Of a DNA stretch of 64,000 bases, positions 12,255-25,242 are shown in pieces. Where the stretch lies: positions 62,001 to 126,000 of the forward strand of contig NZ_CP007585.1 of the NCBI RefSeq assembly GCF_000815065.1. The letters are read 5' to 3'. Numbering within the stretch: position 1 is the stretch's first letter; the number at the start of each line of letters is the position of its first letter. This stretch comes from Mesomycoplasma flocculare ATCC 27399 (GTDB taxonomy: Bacteria; Bacillota_I; Bacilli_A; Mycoplasmatales; Metamycoplasmataceae). Made by a program: the position numbers and the translations under genes. The notes beneath the pieces are model-generated. The model saw nothing but the letters and a program-made list of their open reading frames with translations. It ran no database searches and was not told where the DNA came from.

Positions 12255-12563
12255 ATGGATTTTGAATCTTATAAACGAACTTCGGTTCCTAAAATAGTAC
12301 AAATTAAAAAAGTTAATAAAATTTTTCTAGTTTTAGCGATTATTTTCCTTATTTTTTTCATCGCTTTACTTACTTTTTATTTAGTTAAGCAAAATGATGA
12401 TGGGCTTGTAAATGATTTTATTGATTCAACTTGGTTAGCAATTAGCTTGTTGTGCTTTGTAATTAGTGTTACTTTTTTTGTTTCTTTTGGTATAGGAATT
12501 TATAAAATTAAAGCAATGAAACAAGTTGAAAAAGATATTGAAAATCAGCTTAAAGAACTATAA
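12255..12563 (+). CDS. small two-TM membrane protein, unknown function
   Basis: 102 residues. A polar, basic N-terminus (about 1-22) is followed by a hydrophobic helix (about 23-45), a short acidic loop (QNDDGLVNDFIDS), a second hydrophobic helix (about 58-82) and a charged C-terminal helix (KAMKQVEKDIENQLKEL). I recognise no family. It lies alone between the divergent uvrC and the CIRCE-controlled dnaK, with its own candidate promoter. Stop TAA at 12561-12563. Confidence 0.75.
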   Translation: MDFESYKRTSVPKIVQIKKVNKIFLVLAIIFLIFFIALLTFYLVKQNDDGLVNDFIDSTWLAISLLCFVISVTFFVSFGIGIYKIKAMKQVEKDIENQLKEL

Positions 12564-12642
12564 TTTTATCAAATGAAAAAACTATAAAAAATTATGGTAA
12601 ATTTGACTGTCTGTCAAAAATTAGGAACGTTTTTCATAAATT

Positions 12643-12669
12643 CTGGCACTTTTTACACTTAAGTGCCAA
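12643..12669 (+). promoter_or_regulatory. CIRCE operator (HrcA binding site) of dnaK
   Basis: Inverted repeat CTGGCACTT - 9 bp - AAGTGCCAA, the CIRCE layout of 9-9-9 bp, located 84 bp before the dnaK start and just upstream of the -10 box. HrcA repressor binding here would give heat-shock control. The clpB operator at 58709-58735 has the same half-sites, so the two genes form a small regulon. hrcA itself is not in the window. Confidence 0.92.
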
Positions 12670-12677
12670 AATTGTGG

Positions 12678-12683
12678 TATACT
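12678..12683 (+). promoter_or_regulatory. -10 box of dnaK
   Basis: TATACT preceded by TGG, 8 bp downstream of the CIRCE operator. A repressor bound to CIRCE would cover the -35/spacer region. The transcript would have a leader of about 65 nt carrying AAAGGAAA before the ATG. Confidence 0.65.
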
Positions 12684-12720
12684 TTTCACTGTCTAGGAAA
12701 GTAAGACAAAAAATTTTTAA

Positions 12721-14556
<1,836 letters not shown>

Positions 14557-14578
14557 TCTTTTTTTAATATAAAAAAAG

Positions 14579-14613
14579 CACACTCGCAACTTTTTTGCAA
14601 GTGTGTCTTTTTT
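14579..14613 (+). terminator. rho-independent terminator after dnaK
   Basis: Stem CACACTCGCAA (14579-14589) pairs with TTGCAAGTGTG (14595-14605) with one C/A mismatch, a 5-nt loop, and a T-run at 14608-14613. Preceding A-tract suggests it could work on both strands. Confidence 0.85.
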
Positions 14614-14743
14614 ATATTTATAATTTTAAATAAAAAAAATTCCAAAAGTGGAATTTTCACATGCAAATTCCTAAAATTTTCCTAAAAAGGAAAGCTTAAA
14701 AATTTTAAAAAAAAATTAAAACAAACAAAAAAGGTATAATTAT

Positions 14744-15874
14744 ATGGCAAAGCAAGATTATTACAAAACTTTAGGAATTGAAAAATCAGCATCTCTTAGC
14801 GAAATCAAAAAAGCTTACCGCAATTTAGTTAATATTTATCATCCTGATAAAAATACAAAAAAATCAGCTGCGGAACAAAAACAAGCTGAAGCTAAATTTA
14901 AAGAAATTCAAGAAGCTTATGAAGTTTTATCAGATGATTCAAAACGAAATCAATATGATAAATATGGACACGCCGCTTTTAACCAACAATTTAGTGGCGG
15001 AGGTCACGGGTTTTCTGGTTTTGATTTTGATTTTGGCGATATTTTTTCAAGTTTTACATCAAGTTTTGGTTTTGGAAACTCGCGAAGTGAAAAATATTCT
15101 CGCCCCTTAAAAGGCGAAAATTTTCAGGCAAAAATTTACATTAGTTTTATCGAATCAATTTTAGGTAAAGAGCTAACTCAAAAATTGACAAAATATTCTC
15201 AATGTGATAACTGCAATGGTTCTGGGGCCAATTCTGATTCGGATATTATAACCTGCCGCAATTGTCAAGGCCAAGGAATGCAAACTGAAACATTAAATAT
15301 TCCCGGATTTGGCAGAGTGCAAAATAAAACTACTTGTTCAGTTTGTTCAGGTTCTGGAAAAACTATTGCAAGAAGTTGTAAAAAATGTCGCGGAAAAACA
15401 ATAATCGAAACAAAAGAAGAAGTGACTGTTAAAATTCCAGCAGGAATTTATGATGGTATGTTCATTCGTTTAGCCGGTTTTGGTGGTCCTGGTCGTAACG
15501 GCGGACCATCAGGGGATCTTCATCTTGAAATTAATGTCCGGGAACACAAACATTTTACCCGCTCAGGAAATGATATCCATATTAAAATGCCAGTTTCAAT
15601 TATTGATATCCTTAACGAAAATGTTGTTGATGTTCCAAGTCCGACAGGAATAAAAAAAGTTCAACTTTATGATTATTATAAATCAGGGCAAATTGTCAGT
15701 GTTCTTAGAGCTGGCGCGCCTGATCCTAAAAACTCAAAAATCATTGGTGATCTTAAAGTTCATTTAGTTTTTTATATTCCTGAATTCAATCTTAAGCAAA
15801 AAGCTGAATTGAATCAGGTATTTTCTCAAATTAATGACAAGAAAAAAACAAAATGATTAAAAGATTTTCAGTAA
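14744..15874 (+). CDS. dnaJ: co-chaperone DnaJ (Hsp40)
   Basis: 376 residues. J-domain at the N-terminus with the HPD motif (NIYHPDKN, about 32-35), a Gly/Phe-rich linker, four CxxCxGxG-type zinc repeats (CDNCNGSG, CRNCQGQG, CSVCSGSG, CKKCRGKT) and the C-terminal substrate-binding domains. The TGA at 15854 is Trp, so the protein ends KWLKDFQ with TAA at 15872-15874, six residues beyond the standard-code stop. AAGG lies 9 bp before the ATG. Unlike dnaK and clpB, no CIRCE was found upstream, so heat-shock control would depend on read-through from dnaK or be absent. Confidence 0.98.
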
Positions 15875-15934
15875 ATCAAAAAAATACTTTATAATGTAAC
15901 ATAAAACCTGTTTTGCTTTTGGAATAAAATTTAA

Positions 15935-16618
15935 ATGACTTTTAAAAAAATAAATATTGCAATTGATGGGCCTTCTGGAGTTGGCAAATCAAGTATTGCA
16001 AAAAAAATAGCCCAAAAATTTAATTATTTATTTATAAATACAGGTTCTTTGTATCGGGCAATTGCTTTTTTTTGTCAAAAAAAACAAATTAGTGTACAAA
16101 ATGTTCAAAAAATACTTAAAAATTTTATGCCAAATTTTTTATTACTTGATTTAGAAGGCAATGTCTGGCTTGAAAATCAAAATGTTTCTAGTTTTTTACG
16201 TGACGATCTTATTTCAAAAAATGCTGCTGTAGTTGCGCAATATCCTCAAATTCGGAAAATAGTCACTGAAATTCTCCAAGATTTCCAAAAAAAACATAAA
16301 GGAATCGTGATGGAAGGCAGAGATGTAACTTATAATGTAATGCCAAACGCTGATCTTAAAATTTTTTTATGAGCTGATGCCGAAACTAGAGCAAAAAGGC
16401 GTTGCAAACAAAACGCTTTTTTAAATTTGGAAACAGATGTTCAGAAGATTTTAAAGTCAATTGAACACCGTGATTATTTGGATATGAACAGAAAAATTAA
16501 TCCACTTAAAAAAACAATTGATTCAGTTTTTCTTGATACAACAAATTTTAAGGAAAATCAAATTGTTGACCAAATTATTAAGTTAGTTTTGCGGAAAATT
16601 GGACAGAATATGCTTTAA
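15935..16618 (+). CDS. cmk: cytidylate kinase
   Basis: Phosphorylates CMP and dCMP to the diphosphates. 227 residues including one UGA-encoded Trp. The P-loop is IDGPSGVGKSSIAKKIA (about 10-26), followed by NTGSLYRAIAFF, the [29 protein letters not shown] lid region and a C-terminal HRDYLDMNRKINPLK segment typical of CMP kinase. TATAAT at 15890-15895 overlaps the dnaJ stop region and may drive it. der follows after 24 bp, a cmk-der pairing common in Firmicutes and mollicutes. Confidence 0.96.
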
Positions 16619-16642
16619 TTTTGAAAACAAAATTTTTATCCT

Positions 16643-17956
16643 ATGAAAAATTTAGTTGCACTTGTTGGCAAGTCAAATGTTGGAAAATCAACACTTTTTA
16701 ATCGTATAGTTGGCAAAAAAATTTCAATAACTGATGCAAAACCAGGCGTTACTCGTGACCGAATTTACCAAAATACGCGTTGAAATCAACATGATTTTAT
16801 TTTAATTGATACTGGTGGTATTCAAATTGAGACTCAAAATTTTCAAGATCTAATCCGAATTCAGGCTCAAATTGCAATTCAGGAAGCTCAAATTTTAATC
16901 TGAGTTCTTGATGGGACAAAAGCAATTGATACTGACGATTATTTTGTGCTAAATTTGTTGCGGAAATCACAAAAAACAATTATTTTAGCGGCTAATAAAA
17001 TGGAAAATAATAAAGACTTTGATATAAGTCTTTATGAGTTAGGTTTTGAGAAAATTTTTCCAATTTCTGCGCTTCATGGTCACGGAATTGGCGATCTTTT
17101 AGATAATATAGTTAAAAACTTTACTAAAAATGATGGAAGGAATGACAATTTTTTTAAATTAGCAATAATTGGCCGTCCAAATGCTGGAAAATCAAGTCTT
17201 TTAAATAGACTTTTAGGCAAAAATAGGTCAATTATTTCTGATATCCCTGGAACAACAAGAGACTCAATTTCTGGTTTTTGGAAAATAAAATCTGAAATTT
17301 TGCAAATAATTGACACTGCCGGGATTAGAAAAAAATCAAAACTGCTAGAATCAATCGATTTTTATGCCCTTTTACGTGCTTTTCGCTCACTTGATGAAGC
17401 GGATATAACTTTAATTTTAATTGATACAACCCAAGAATTTCATCATTTTGATCTCAGAATTGCAGGGTTTGCTTTGGAAAGAAATAAACCCATAATTTTG
17501 GTAATAAATAAGTGAGACTTGGTTCAAAAAGAGGCAAATACACAGCAAAATTTTCTGAAAAAGATTAAGCATAAATTTAAATTTCTTGACTGAGCACCGG
17601 TGGTTTTCATATCGGCAAAAACAGGCGAAAAAATTCAAAAACTGGTCGAAGTTATTTTTCGCATTAAAAATAACCTACAAAAAAAAGTTTCAACAAGTTT
17701 GCTTAATCAATTTCTTATGGAAATTCAAATGATTCAACCCCACCCGAATGTTAATGGTAAAAAAGTTCGTTTCAACTTTGCAAACCAAATAAACGGAAAA
17801 ATTCCTACTTTTGTATTTTTTGTCAACGATAAAAATTTGGTTCATTTTTCTTATCAGCGTTATATTGATAATCAAATGCGGAAATATTTTGATTTTTTTG
17901 GCTGCCCAATCAAAATTATTTATAAAAATATTAACAAAAATAGTAAAATAAGGTAA
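16643..17956 (+). CDS. der: ribosome-assembly GTPase Der (EngA)
   Basis: Essential GTPase for 50S subunit maturation with two tandem G domains and a KH-like C-terminus. 437 residues with UGA=Trp. First G domain: GKSNVGKS (9-16), DTGG, NKME. Second: GRPNAGKS (about 177-184), [19 protein letters not shown]. The KH-like tail ends [29 protein letters not shown]. The ATG at 16643 is the only start that includes the first P-loop; a standard-code reading would begin at 16946 and lose it. Stop TAA at 17954-17956. Confidence 0.97.
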
Positions 17957-17995
17957 AATTTATAACTAACTTAGATATGAATGGAGTTATCAAAA

Positions 17996-18268
17996 ATGAA
18001 CAAAAAAGAATTAATTGATCAAATTGCTAACGAAACAGGTTTGCCAACTAAAAATGTTGAACTTGTCTTGAATCAATTTTTCGGGATAACAGCTGAAGTT
18101 GTAAAAAAACAAGGGAAATTAGTTATTAACTCTTTTGGAACTTTCCAAGGTGTTTTCAAACCAGCTTCTTCTTCATTTAACCCACTTACAAAAACACAAA
18201 TTACAGTAAATGCTAAAACAACAATTAGATTTAAACCTTCAAAAGTCCTAAAAGATTTTATTGCCTAA
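17996..18268 (+). CDS. hup: HU family DNA-binding protein
   Basis: Histone-like nucleoid protein, 90 residues, acting as a dimer that bends DNA. MNKKELIDQIANETGLPTKNVELVLNQFF is the helical dimerisation half and FGTFQGVFKPASSSFNPLTK the beta-arm region, with TTIRFKPSKVLKDFI closing the fold. I start at the second ATG because GGAG lies 9 bp before it and HU proteins begin MNK; an upstream in-frame ATG at 17981 would add five residues. It follows der by 39 bp. Confidence 0.95.
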   Translation: MNKKELIDQIANETGLPTKNVELVLNQFFGITAEVVKKQGKLVINSFGTFQGVFKPASSSFNPLTKTQITVNAKTTIRFKPSKVLKDFIA

Positions 18269-18279
18269 AAAGGTTATAA

Positions 18280-18510
18280 ATGTTTCAAAAAAAACAAAAA
18301 AAACCTAACTTTAAATATGAAACTGCAAATCAGGTTGTTTATGGAAATGTAGTTTTTCAGAAACTTAAAGAAATTAAATACGTAAAAAAAATATCACTTT
18401 TTATTTTTTTGTTTGTAGTTGTTCTTGGTCTTATTTTGACACTTGTTTTTCTCATTTTTCATTTTGCAGGTAGTGGAAATAATCTTGAACAAATAATTAG
18501 CCGCGGTTAA
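18280..18510 (+). CDS. small single-TM protein, unknown function
   Basis: 76 residues. A basic, polar N-terminal 38 residues (KKQKKPNFKYETANQVVYG...) is followed by one strong hydrophobic helix (about 40-63) and a short tail. AAAGG precedes the ATG. Its TAA stop is immediately followed by the lepA ATG with no spacer, so translation of lepA is probably coupled to it. I do not recognise a family. Confidence 0.72.
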   Translation: MFQKKQKKPNFKYETANQVVYGNVVFQKLKEIKYVKKISLFIFLFVVVLGLILTLVFLIFHFAGSGNNLEQIISRG

Positions 18511-20307
18511 ATGGACAATAGAAAAATTAGAAATTTTGCAATAATTGCTCATATTGATCATGGCAAATCAACACTAGCTGATAGAATTCTAGAATTTACA
18601 AACACCGTTTCAAAAAGAGATTTAAAAGAACAACATCTTGATTCAATGGATCTTGAAAAAGAGCGAGGAATCACGATCAAACTTAATGCTGTCCAAATTC
18701 GCTTTAATTCTTACATTTTTCACTTAATCGACACCCCGGGACATGTGGATTTTACCTACGAGGTTTCTCGGTCGCTGGCAGCTACAGAAGGTGCGCTACT
18801 TTTGGTTGATGCAAGTCAAGGAATTCAAGCCCAGACATTAGCAAATGTTTATTTAGCGCTTGAAAATAATCTTGAAATAATTCCAATTATAAATAAAATT
18901 GACTTGCCCTCGGCAAATGTTGAAAAAGTTAAAGCAGAAATTGAAAATACAATTGGAATTTCGGCAGAAAATGCTATTTTAATTTCAGCAAAAAATGGTA
19001 TTGGTATCCAAGAAGTTCTTGATGCAATTGTTAAGTTAATTCCGCCTCCAAAATATTCAGATGAAAAAGATCCTTTAAAAGCTTTAGTTTTTGATTCTTA
19101 TTTTGATATTTATCGTGGTGTAATAATTTTTATCCGTGTTGTTACAGGACAAATTTGTGTTGCAAATACTTTCAAATTTATGGCCAACAATTTAAAATTT
19201 TCTGTAATAGAGTTAGGAATTTCAAACCCAAACCAAGTTAGAAAAACTTGCCTTGCGGCTGGAGAAGTAGGTTGGGTTGCTGCATCAATTCGCAATGCAA
19301 AAGATGTTGAAGTAGGTGATACAATAACATTAGTTGAAAATCCAGCTCAAATTCCGCTTCCTGGTTATAAAAAAATGGTTCCTGTTATGTATACAGGTTT
19401 TTATCCCGTTGATTCGCAGCAATACAATCTTTTAAAAGATTCTCTTGAAAAAATTTCTCTTTCAGATTCTTCAATAATTTTTGAGCCTGAATCATCAAAA
19501 GCGCTTGGTTTTGGTTTTCGAATCGGATTTTTAGGCCTTTTGCATATGGAAATTTTGCAGGAGCGATTAGAACGCGAATTTAATTTAACAATAATCGCGA
19601 CTGCACCTTCTGTTGAATTTGAAATAAGCAAAACTAATGGCGAAATTCAAAGAATTTCAAATCCAAGTTTGTTTCCCGAGCCAAATTTTATCAGCGAAAT
19701 TAGAGAACCTTTTATTTTAGCAAAAATTTTTCTACCCGAGGAATTTCTTGGCCTAATAATGAATCTTTGTCAAGAACGTCGTGGGATTTACGTTGATTTT
19801 GAATATATTGACAATTTTCGCCGCCGGCTAATTTACAAGTTGCCTCTAGTTGAAGTGATTTTTGATTTTTTTGACAAATTAAAATCACTATCAAAAGGTT
19901 ATGCGTCTTTTGAATACGAAATAATTGACTACCAAATATCAAAGTTAGTGAAGTTAGACATTTTACTAAACGGACAGAAAATTGATGCTCTTTCGATGAT
20001 AGTTCACAAAGATTATGTATATCCAAAAGCGCGCGATTTAACACAAAAGTTAAAAGAAATAATTCCCCGTCATTCTTTTGAAGTGCCAGTTCAGGCTGTC
20101 ATCGGTTCAAAAGTGATTGCCCGTGAAACAATAAAAGCTTATCGCAAAGATGTTACGGCAAAATTATATGGTGGTGATGTTACAAGGCGGAAAAAATTGC
20201 TAGAAAAACAAAAAGCTGGAAAAAAACGGATGAAATCATTCGGAGTTGTTGATGTTCCCCAGGAAGCGTTTCTTGCAATTTTAAAAACAAACATAAACGA
20301 AAAATAG
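18511..20307 (+). CDS. lepA: elongation factor 4 (LepA)
   Basis: Ribosome-bound translational GTPase related to EF-G, 598 residues, normal length. G1 is AHIDHGKST near the N-terminus, followed by the G2/G3 region ([29 protein letters not shown]), NKIDLP and SAKNG. The LepA-specific C-terminal domain ends in a basic tail ([20 protein letters not shown]...) that contacts the tRNA on the ribosome. No in-frame UGA. The ATG directly abuts the previous stop codon. Confidence 0.98.
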   Translation: MDNRKIRNFAIIAHIDHGKSTLADRILEFTNTVSKRDLKEQHLDSMDLEKERGITIKLNAVQIRFNSYIFHLIDTPGHVDFTYEVSRSLAATEGALLLVDASQGIQAQTLANVYLALENNLEIIPIINKIDLPSANVEKVKAEIENTIGISAENAILISAKNGIGIQEVLDAIVKLIPPPKYSDEKDPLKALVFDSYFDIYRGVIIFIRVVTGQICVANTFKFMANNLKFSVIELGISNPNQVRKTCLAAGEVGWVAASIRNAKDVEVGDTITLVENPAQIPLPGYKKMVPVMYTGFYPVDSQQYNLLKDSLEKISLSDSSIIFEPESSKALGFGFRIGFLGLLHMEILQERLEREFNLTIIATAPSVEFEISKTNGEIQRISNPSLFPEPNFISEIREPFILAKIFLPEEFLGLIMNLCQERRGIYVDFEYIDNFRRRLIYKLPLVEVIFDFFDKLKSLSKGYASFEYEIIDYQISKLVKLDILLNGQKIDALSMIVHKDYVYPKARDLTQKLKEIIPRHSFEVPVQAVIGSKVIARETIKAYRKDVTAKLYGGDVTRRKKLLEKQKAGKKRMKSFGVVDVPQEAFLAILKTNINEK

Positions 20308-20371
20308 TGTATAATTTCTAAATAGGAGAAAAACTGCCATAATTTATTTTATTTTTCTAAATTTTTAAATC

Positions 20372-21343
20372 ATGAATAAAAACAGACAAAATTACCGTTA
20401 TCAAAATCCACAAAATCGTGCTAATTTTCCTAATCAAGAGCGGAAAAGCCCTAATTTTCCCAGGCGATATCCTGTTTATCACCAAGAACAAGAATACGAC
20501 CGCGAAGATTTTCAAGAGGAAAATAACTATTATCAAGAAAGAACTTATTACAAACCAAAATATGAAAATTCGCAGCAATTTTACCAAGAGCAATTAATGG
20601 AACAAGATTATCATGATAGAATGGAACAAAAATGGATAAATGAAGATTCAAATAATTTTATTTCCAAAGAAGTTCGTAAAATTTTTGGTTTAGAGCTAAT
20701 TTTTTTGCCTTTAAAAGCTATTTTTTGATTTTTACTGATTATTACAGTTTCAGTTGTTACCCTGCTTTGAACTCAGGAGTTAATTCCGGGATGAACTTAT
20801 CATAAAAAATATTTGCCTTTAATAATAATTCCTGGAATTATTGCTGCTGTTTTGTTTTTTTTATTTGTAAAGACACTTTTAGATTATAAGGCAGTTAAAA
20901 AATCTGTTGATTATTTCCGTTCGCAACTTAGAAATAATAACAATCGTCTTGAAATGCCGCCAATGATTCCATGGCTTGTGAAAAAAGTGAACCAAAAAGA
21001 GGTGAATGCAATTTGACTTTGCGTTTTCAGTTTGTTTGCAACAATAATGATGGGAATAAACTATTGAATACTGTTAAAATATTTTCCTGAAAAAAACATT
21101 CAAAATTCAATCGAATATATCACATCAATGTCAATAAATGCGGTTTTATTTATCATTATGTTGGTTTATGATTTGATGCTTCGTCGTCGTTTGTCTAATA
21201 TTGAAGCAATTTTTGGCCATATTTATCATAAAAGCGTCGATGTTGCTAGAATCCGTTTTCGTCGCCATTTAATTTGAGCTTTTTTTACAGTAATAATTTT
21301 TCTTATTTTGCGCAGAATCGGAAAGAAAAGAAATTTAATTTAG
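20372..21343 (+). CDS. multi-TM membrane protein with Gln/Asn/Tyr-rich N-terminal tail
   Basis: 323 residues with several UGA=Trp codons. The first ~95 residues are polar and low in complexity (many Q, N, Y, E and R), likely a disordered cytoplasmic region. Four hydrophobic segments follow (roughly 112-136, 148-170, 215-240 and 250-272), then a basic stretch (LRRRLSNIEAIFGHIYHKS) and a final hydrophobic helix before a Lys/Arg-rich end. I recognise no family. It stands after lepA with a 64-bp gap and before a terminator. Stop TAG at 21341-21343. Confidence 0.8.
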
Positions 21344-21432
21344 GCTAATACACCTTTTATTTTTTATTCCAAATAAATAAAAAATCTTTACAAATCTTTT
21401 ATTGTAAGTTTTTTTCTAACTTAAAATAAAAG

Positions 21433-21458
21433 AAAAGCGCATTAATTACAGCGCTTTT
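21433..21458. terminator. hairpin terminator between convergent genes
   Basis: AAAAGCGC (21433-21440) pairs with GCGCTTTT (21451-21458) around a 10-nt loop, with A-rich DNA before and T-rich after. It can serve the plus-strand membrane protein gene. Confidence 0.75.
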
Positions 21459-21611
21459 TATAGAAAAAGAAAAAAATCGATAAACTGTTTACTTTTAAAG
21501 CGCTAAGCCAAGTCATTTAAAATTTAAGTTTAAATACATTTTTTATTAAAAAAACAAAAATGTAAAAATTAGGTTGCCTTTTTAATTTTTACTAACAAAG
21601 TAGAACAAACA

Positions 21612-21666
21612 AAAAAAGAAGAACAATAAATAAAAAAATTTATTTTATTAGCTGTTCTTCTTTTTT
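21612..21666. terminator. bidirectional terminator, 3' side of fusA
   Basis: A 14-bp inverted repeat (AAAAAAGAAGAACA at 21612-21625 and TGTTCTTCTTTTTT at 21653-21666) encloses a 27-nt A/T-rich loop. Read on the minus strand it lies just beyond the fusA stop and ends in a U-run, so it is the probable terminator of the rpsL-rpsG-fusA operon. Confidence 0.72.
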
Positions 21667-21689
21667 TGGTAATTTTTCTGTAGAAATGT

Positions 21690-23774
21690 TTAATCTTCGT
21701 CTTTAATAGCTCTTTGTTTTACAATTACATCAGAAATATTTTTAGGGACTATTTCGTAATGATCAAATTGCATTTGGTAGGTCCCTCGCCCTGAAGTCAT
21801 CGAACGTAATTGTGTTGAATATCCAAACATTTCGGCAAGCGGCACGTGCCCGCGGATGACATTTGCCCCATCAGACCGAGTTTCTTGTTCACGAACAAGT
21901 CCACGACGGCGAGATAAATCGCCCATTATATCACCAGAATATTCTGCTGGTGCAAAGACCGAAACATCCATAATTGGTTCTAAAAGTACTGTTCCAACAG
22001 CATCGCGGGCACGAGAAAGTGCTTTGGATGACGCGATTTTAAATGCCATTTCTGAAGAATCGACTTCGTGAAATGATCCATCAAACAAAGTTGCTCGTAA
22101 ATTAATTAAAGGATAACCTGCAAGAATTCCGGCTTGCATTTTTTCTTCAAGCCCTTTTTGAATTGATTTAATATATTCTTTGGGAATTTTACCGCCAACA
22201 ATTTTGTCAATAAATTCAAAACCTTCTTCAGGATTAGGCTCAAATTTAATTCAAACATGCCCATATTGACCGCGTCCACCAGATTGCTTAATATATTTTC
22301 CTTCAACTTCAGCTGATTTTGTAATTGTTTCACGGTAAGAAACTTGCGGTTTCCCGACTCGCGCTTGAACATTAAACTCTCTTTTTAGGCGGTCGACGAT
22401 AATATCAAGGTGCAATTCACCCATTCCAGCAATAATTGTTTGACCAGTTTCAATATCGGTTCAAGTTTTAAAAGTTGGGTCTTCGTTTGCTAATTTTTGC
22501 AATGCAGTTGCTAATTTTTCAACTTCAGCCTTCGAAAATGGTTCAAGGGATTGGGAAATAACAGGTTCGGGAAAATTCATTCTTTCAAGCACAAAAGTTT
22601 TTGAATTCTCAGAAATTAAAGAATCACCAGTTGTTGTATCTTTTAGACCAACAAATGCGCCAATATCACCAGTTCTGACCTCGTCAATTTCTTCACGTGA
22701 ATTAGCATGCATTGCAAGAATCCGTCCCACACGTTCTTTTTTGCCTTTAGTAGAATTAATTATGTAAGTTCCTTTATTCAAAACTCCTGAATAAACCCGG
22801 AAAAATGTGAGCGAACCAACAAAAGGATCGTTCATAATTTTAAATGCAAGGGCGGAAAATTCTTGGTTATCACTTGCTTCAATTGTGATTTCTTCATCAT
22901 CACGAAATGCCTTAACTGGTGGAACATCAAGCGGGGAAGGCAAATAATCAATAACAGCATCGATCATTTTTTTTACCCCTTTATTTTTAAAAGAAGAACC
23001 GCAAACTACGGGGAAAAAATTACCAGTAATTGTTGCTTTCCGAATTGCTGCTTTTAATTGTTCTGGTGAAATTTCTTTTTCTTCTAATAAGTCATTAAAA
23101 AGATTCTCATCATAATCAGCAACAGCTTCGGCTAGCGAAAATCGCATTTTTTCCGCTTTTTCTTTTAATTCTTGAGGAATTGGAATTTCGTATTCGATTT
23201 CTTCTTTTTGGCCATCATAATTATAAGCTTTCATTTCAACAAGGTCAATAACCCCGTTAAAATCAGCTTCAGCACCAATATTTAGCTGAATCGCAACAGC
23301 ATTTCCGTTTAATTTGGTTTTTACAGATTCAATTGAAGCTTCAAAATTAGCGCCTGCTTTGTCCATTTTATTAACATATACAATCCGCGGAACACGGTAA
23401 TTTGTAGCTTGTCTTCAAACAGTCTCTGTTTGTGGTTCAACACCAGATTGGGCATCTAAAACTGCGACCGCGCCGTCTAAAACTCTTAAAGAACGTTCAA
23501 CTTCAACTGTAAAATCAACATGGCCTGGAGTATCAATTATATTAATTCTTTTTCCTTTTCAAAAGGCAGTTGTTGCAGCTGAGGTAATCGTGATTCCGCG
23601 TTCTTTTTCCTGTTCCATCCAATCCATTTGACTAACTCCATCGTGAGTTTCGCCGATTTTATGGATTTTTCCTGTGTGAAAAAGAATTCTTTCGGTTGTT
23701 GTTGTCTTACCGGCATCAATATGGGCCATAATTCCAATATTGCGATAATCTTTTAGGTCAAATTTTCGTGCCAT
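21690..23774 (-). CDS. fusA: elongation factor G
   Basis: Translocation GTPase, 694 residues, normal length. G1 [15 protein letters not shown], then [37 protein letters not shown] and NKMDKAGA; the C-terminal domains include the region encoding [15 protein letters not shown] and [18 protein letters not shown]. Three UGA codons are Trp, so a standard reading breaks it into several pieces. It starts 12 bp after the rpsG stop in the conserved str operon order. tuf does not follow; a terminator does. Confidence 0.99.
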
Positions 23775-23786
23775 AATTACAAATTC

Positions 23787-24257
<471 letters not shown>

Positions 24258-24300
24258 TTTATTCTCCTTTTTAAAATGTGTCGTATTTTATAGTGTTTTT

Positions 24301-24726
24301 TTATTTTTTATTAGCTGCTTTAGGTTTTTTAGCGCCATATTTTGAACGGCCTTGCGCTCTTTTGGCAACGCCTGTTGTATCTTGGGTCCCACGAACAATG
24401 TGGTAACGAATTCCAGGTAAATCCTTAACTTTTCCACCACGAATTAGCACAATTGAGTGCTCTTGTAAATTATGACCTTCTCCTGGAATATAAGCATTAA
24501 CTTCAATTCCATTTGAAAGTTTTACTCTTGCAAATTTTCGAAGTGCAGAGTTAGGCTTTTTAGGCGTCATTGTCGCAACTCTTGTACAAACCCCGCGTTT
24601 AAATGGCGAACTTAATTTTAACTCCTTTTTATGGAGTGAGTTATAAAGCATATTTAGAGCAGGTACTTTTGATTTTCAAGTTTTTTTAACGCGACATCCT
24701 TTAGATAATTGTGATATTGTTGGCAT
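24301..24726 (-). CDS. rpsL: 30S ribosomal protein S12
   Basis: Decoding-centre protein, 141 residues. [30 protein letters not shown] is the mycoplasma form of the N-terminus and one UGA inside it is Trp, which is why a standard reading starts too late. Conserved core: [20 protein letters not shown] and [12 protein letters not shown]. The Lys positions linked to streptomycin response in other bacteria are present in the [11 protein letters not shown] segment. First gene of the operon with -10 at 24742-24747. Confidence 0.98.
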
Positions 24727-24741
24727 TTTTTCCTTTAATTT

Positions 24742-24747
24742 ATTATA
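24742..24747 (-). promoter_or_regulatory. -10 box of rpsL-rpsG-fusA
   Basis: TATAAT on the minus strand, 15 bp before the rpsL ATG, followed by AAAGGAAA. The leader would be very short, leaving little room for autoregulatory structure. Confidence 0.55.
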
Positions 24748-24858
24748 TTTTTTTATTAAGCTAACAACGGTATCAGTGATATAGAAGTTTTTGTTGAATT
24801 AAAATTTGTTGAATTAAAAATTATAAAGATATTTTAACATTTTTTTAATTAAACCAAG

Positions 24859-25242
24859 TTAATTTTCAATTTTTGTTTCTATTAATTCATGCGCAAGTTC
24901 ATCTAGGTTAGTTTTTCTTTTATGAAGTTGAATTTTTTTATCGTGGTAAAATTCAATTTTTTCCGTTGTTTTTTTATACATGTTTTCAAAAACAAAAAAT
25001 GATGAAAGCGAGGTTACAAAAGTAATAATTGCGTTAATAAAAGCGATTGCAACAAATAATTTAACAGCAGTCGGATTCGGGTTTTTGGTAATTGCGTAGG
25101 CTGATAAAATTCCGTTAAAGGCTGATATTAGAATTAAAGCAATACTGCAAAATAAAAAAATACCTTTTGAAATTCGTGCTTTTGCTGTTAATTTTATAAT
25201 ATCAAGTTCAATTTTGGCTTTTAATTTTTCCTTATTCATCAT
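24859..25242 (-). CDS. two-TM membrane protein, SLATT/DUF4231-like (gene 3 of 3)
   Basis: 127 residues. A charged N-terminal helix (MMNKEKLKAKIELDIIKLTAKARISKG) leads into two hydrophobic helices (about 27-50 and 60-84), then a long charged helical tail (FENMYKKTTEKIEFYHDKKIQLHKRK). The layout of helix, TM hairpin and cytosolic helix matches the DUF4231/SLATT type of small membrane proteins, but sequence identity to them cannot be tested here. Its start overlaps the end of the gene before it by 11 bp. Last of a three-gene overlapping set on the minus strand. Confidence 0.72.
   Translation of the reverse strand: MMNKEKLKAKIELDIIKLTAKARISKGIFLFCSIALILISAFNGILSAYAITKNPNPTAVKLFVAIAFINAIITFVTSLSSFFVFENMYKKTTEKIEFYHDKKIQLHKRKTNLDELAHELIETKIEN

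Noticed and set aside
14735-14740. TATAAT just before the dnaJ start as its promoter
   Set aside because: It ends 3 bp before the ATG, so transcription would begin inside the coding region; the adjacent AAGG is better read as ribosome-binding site.
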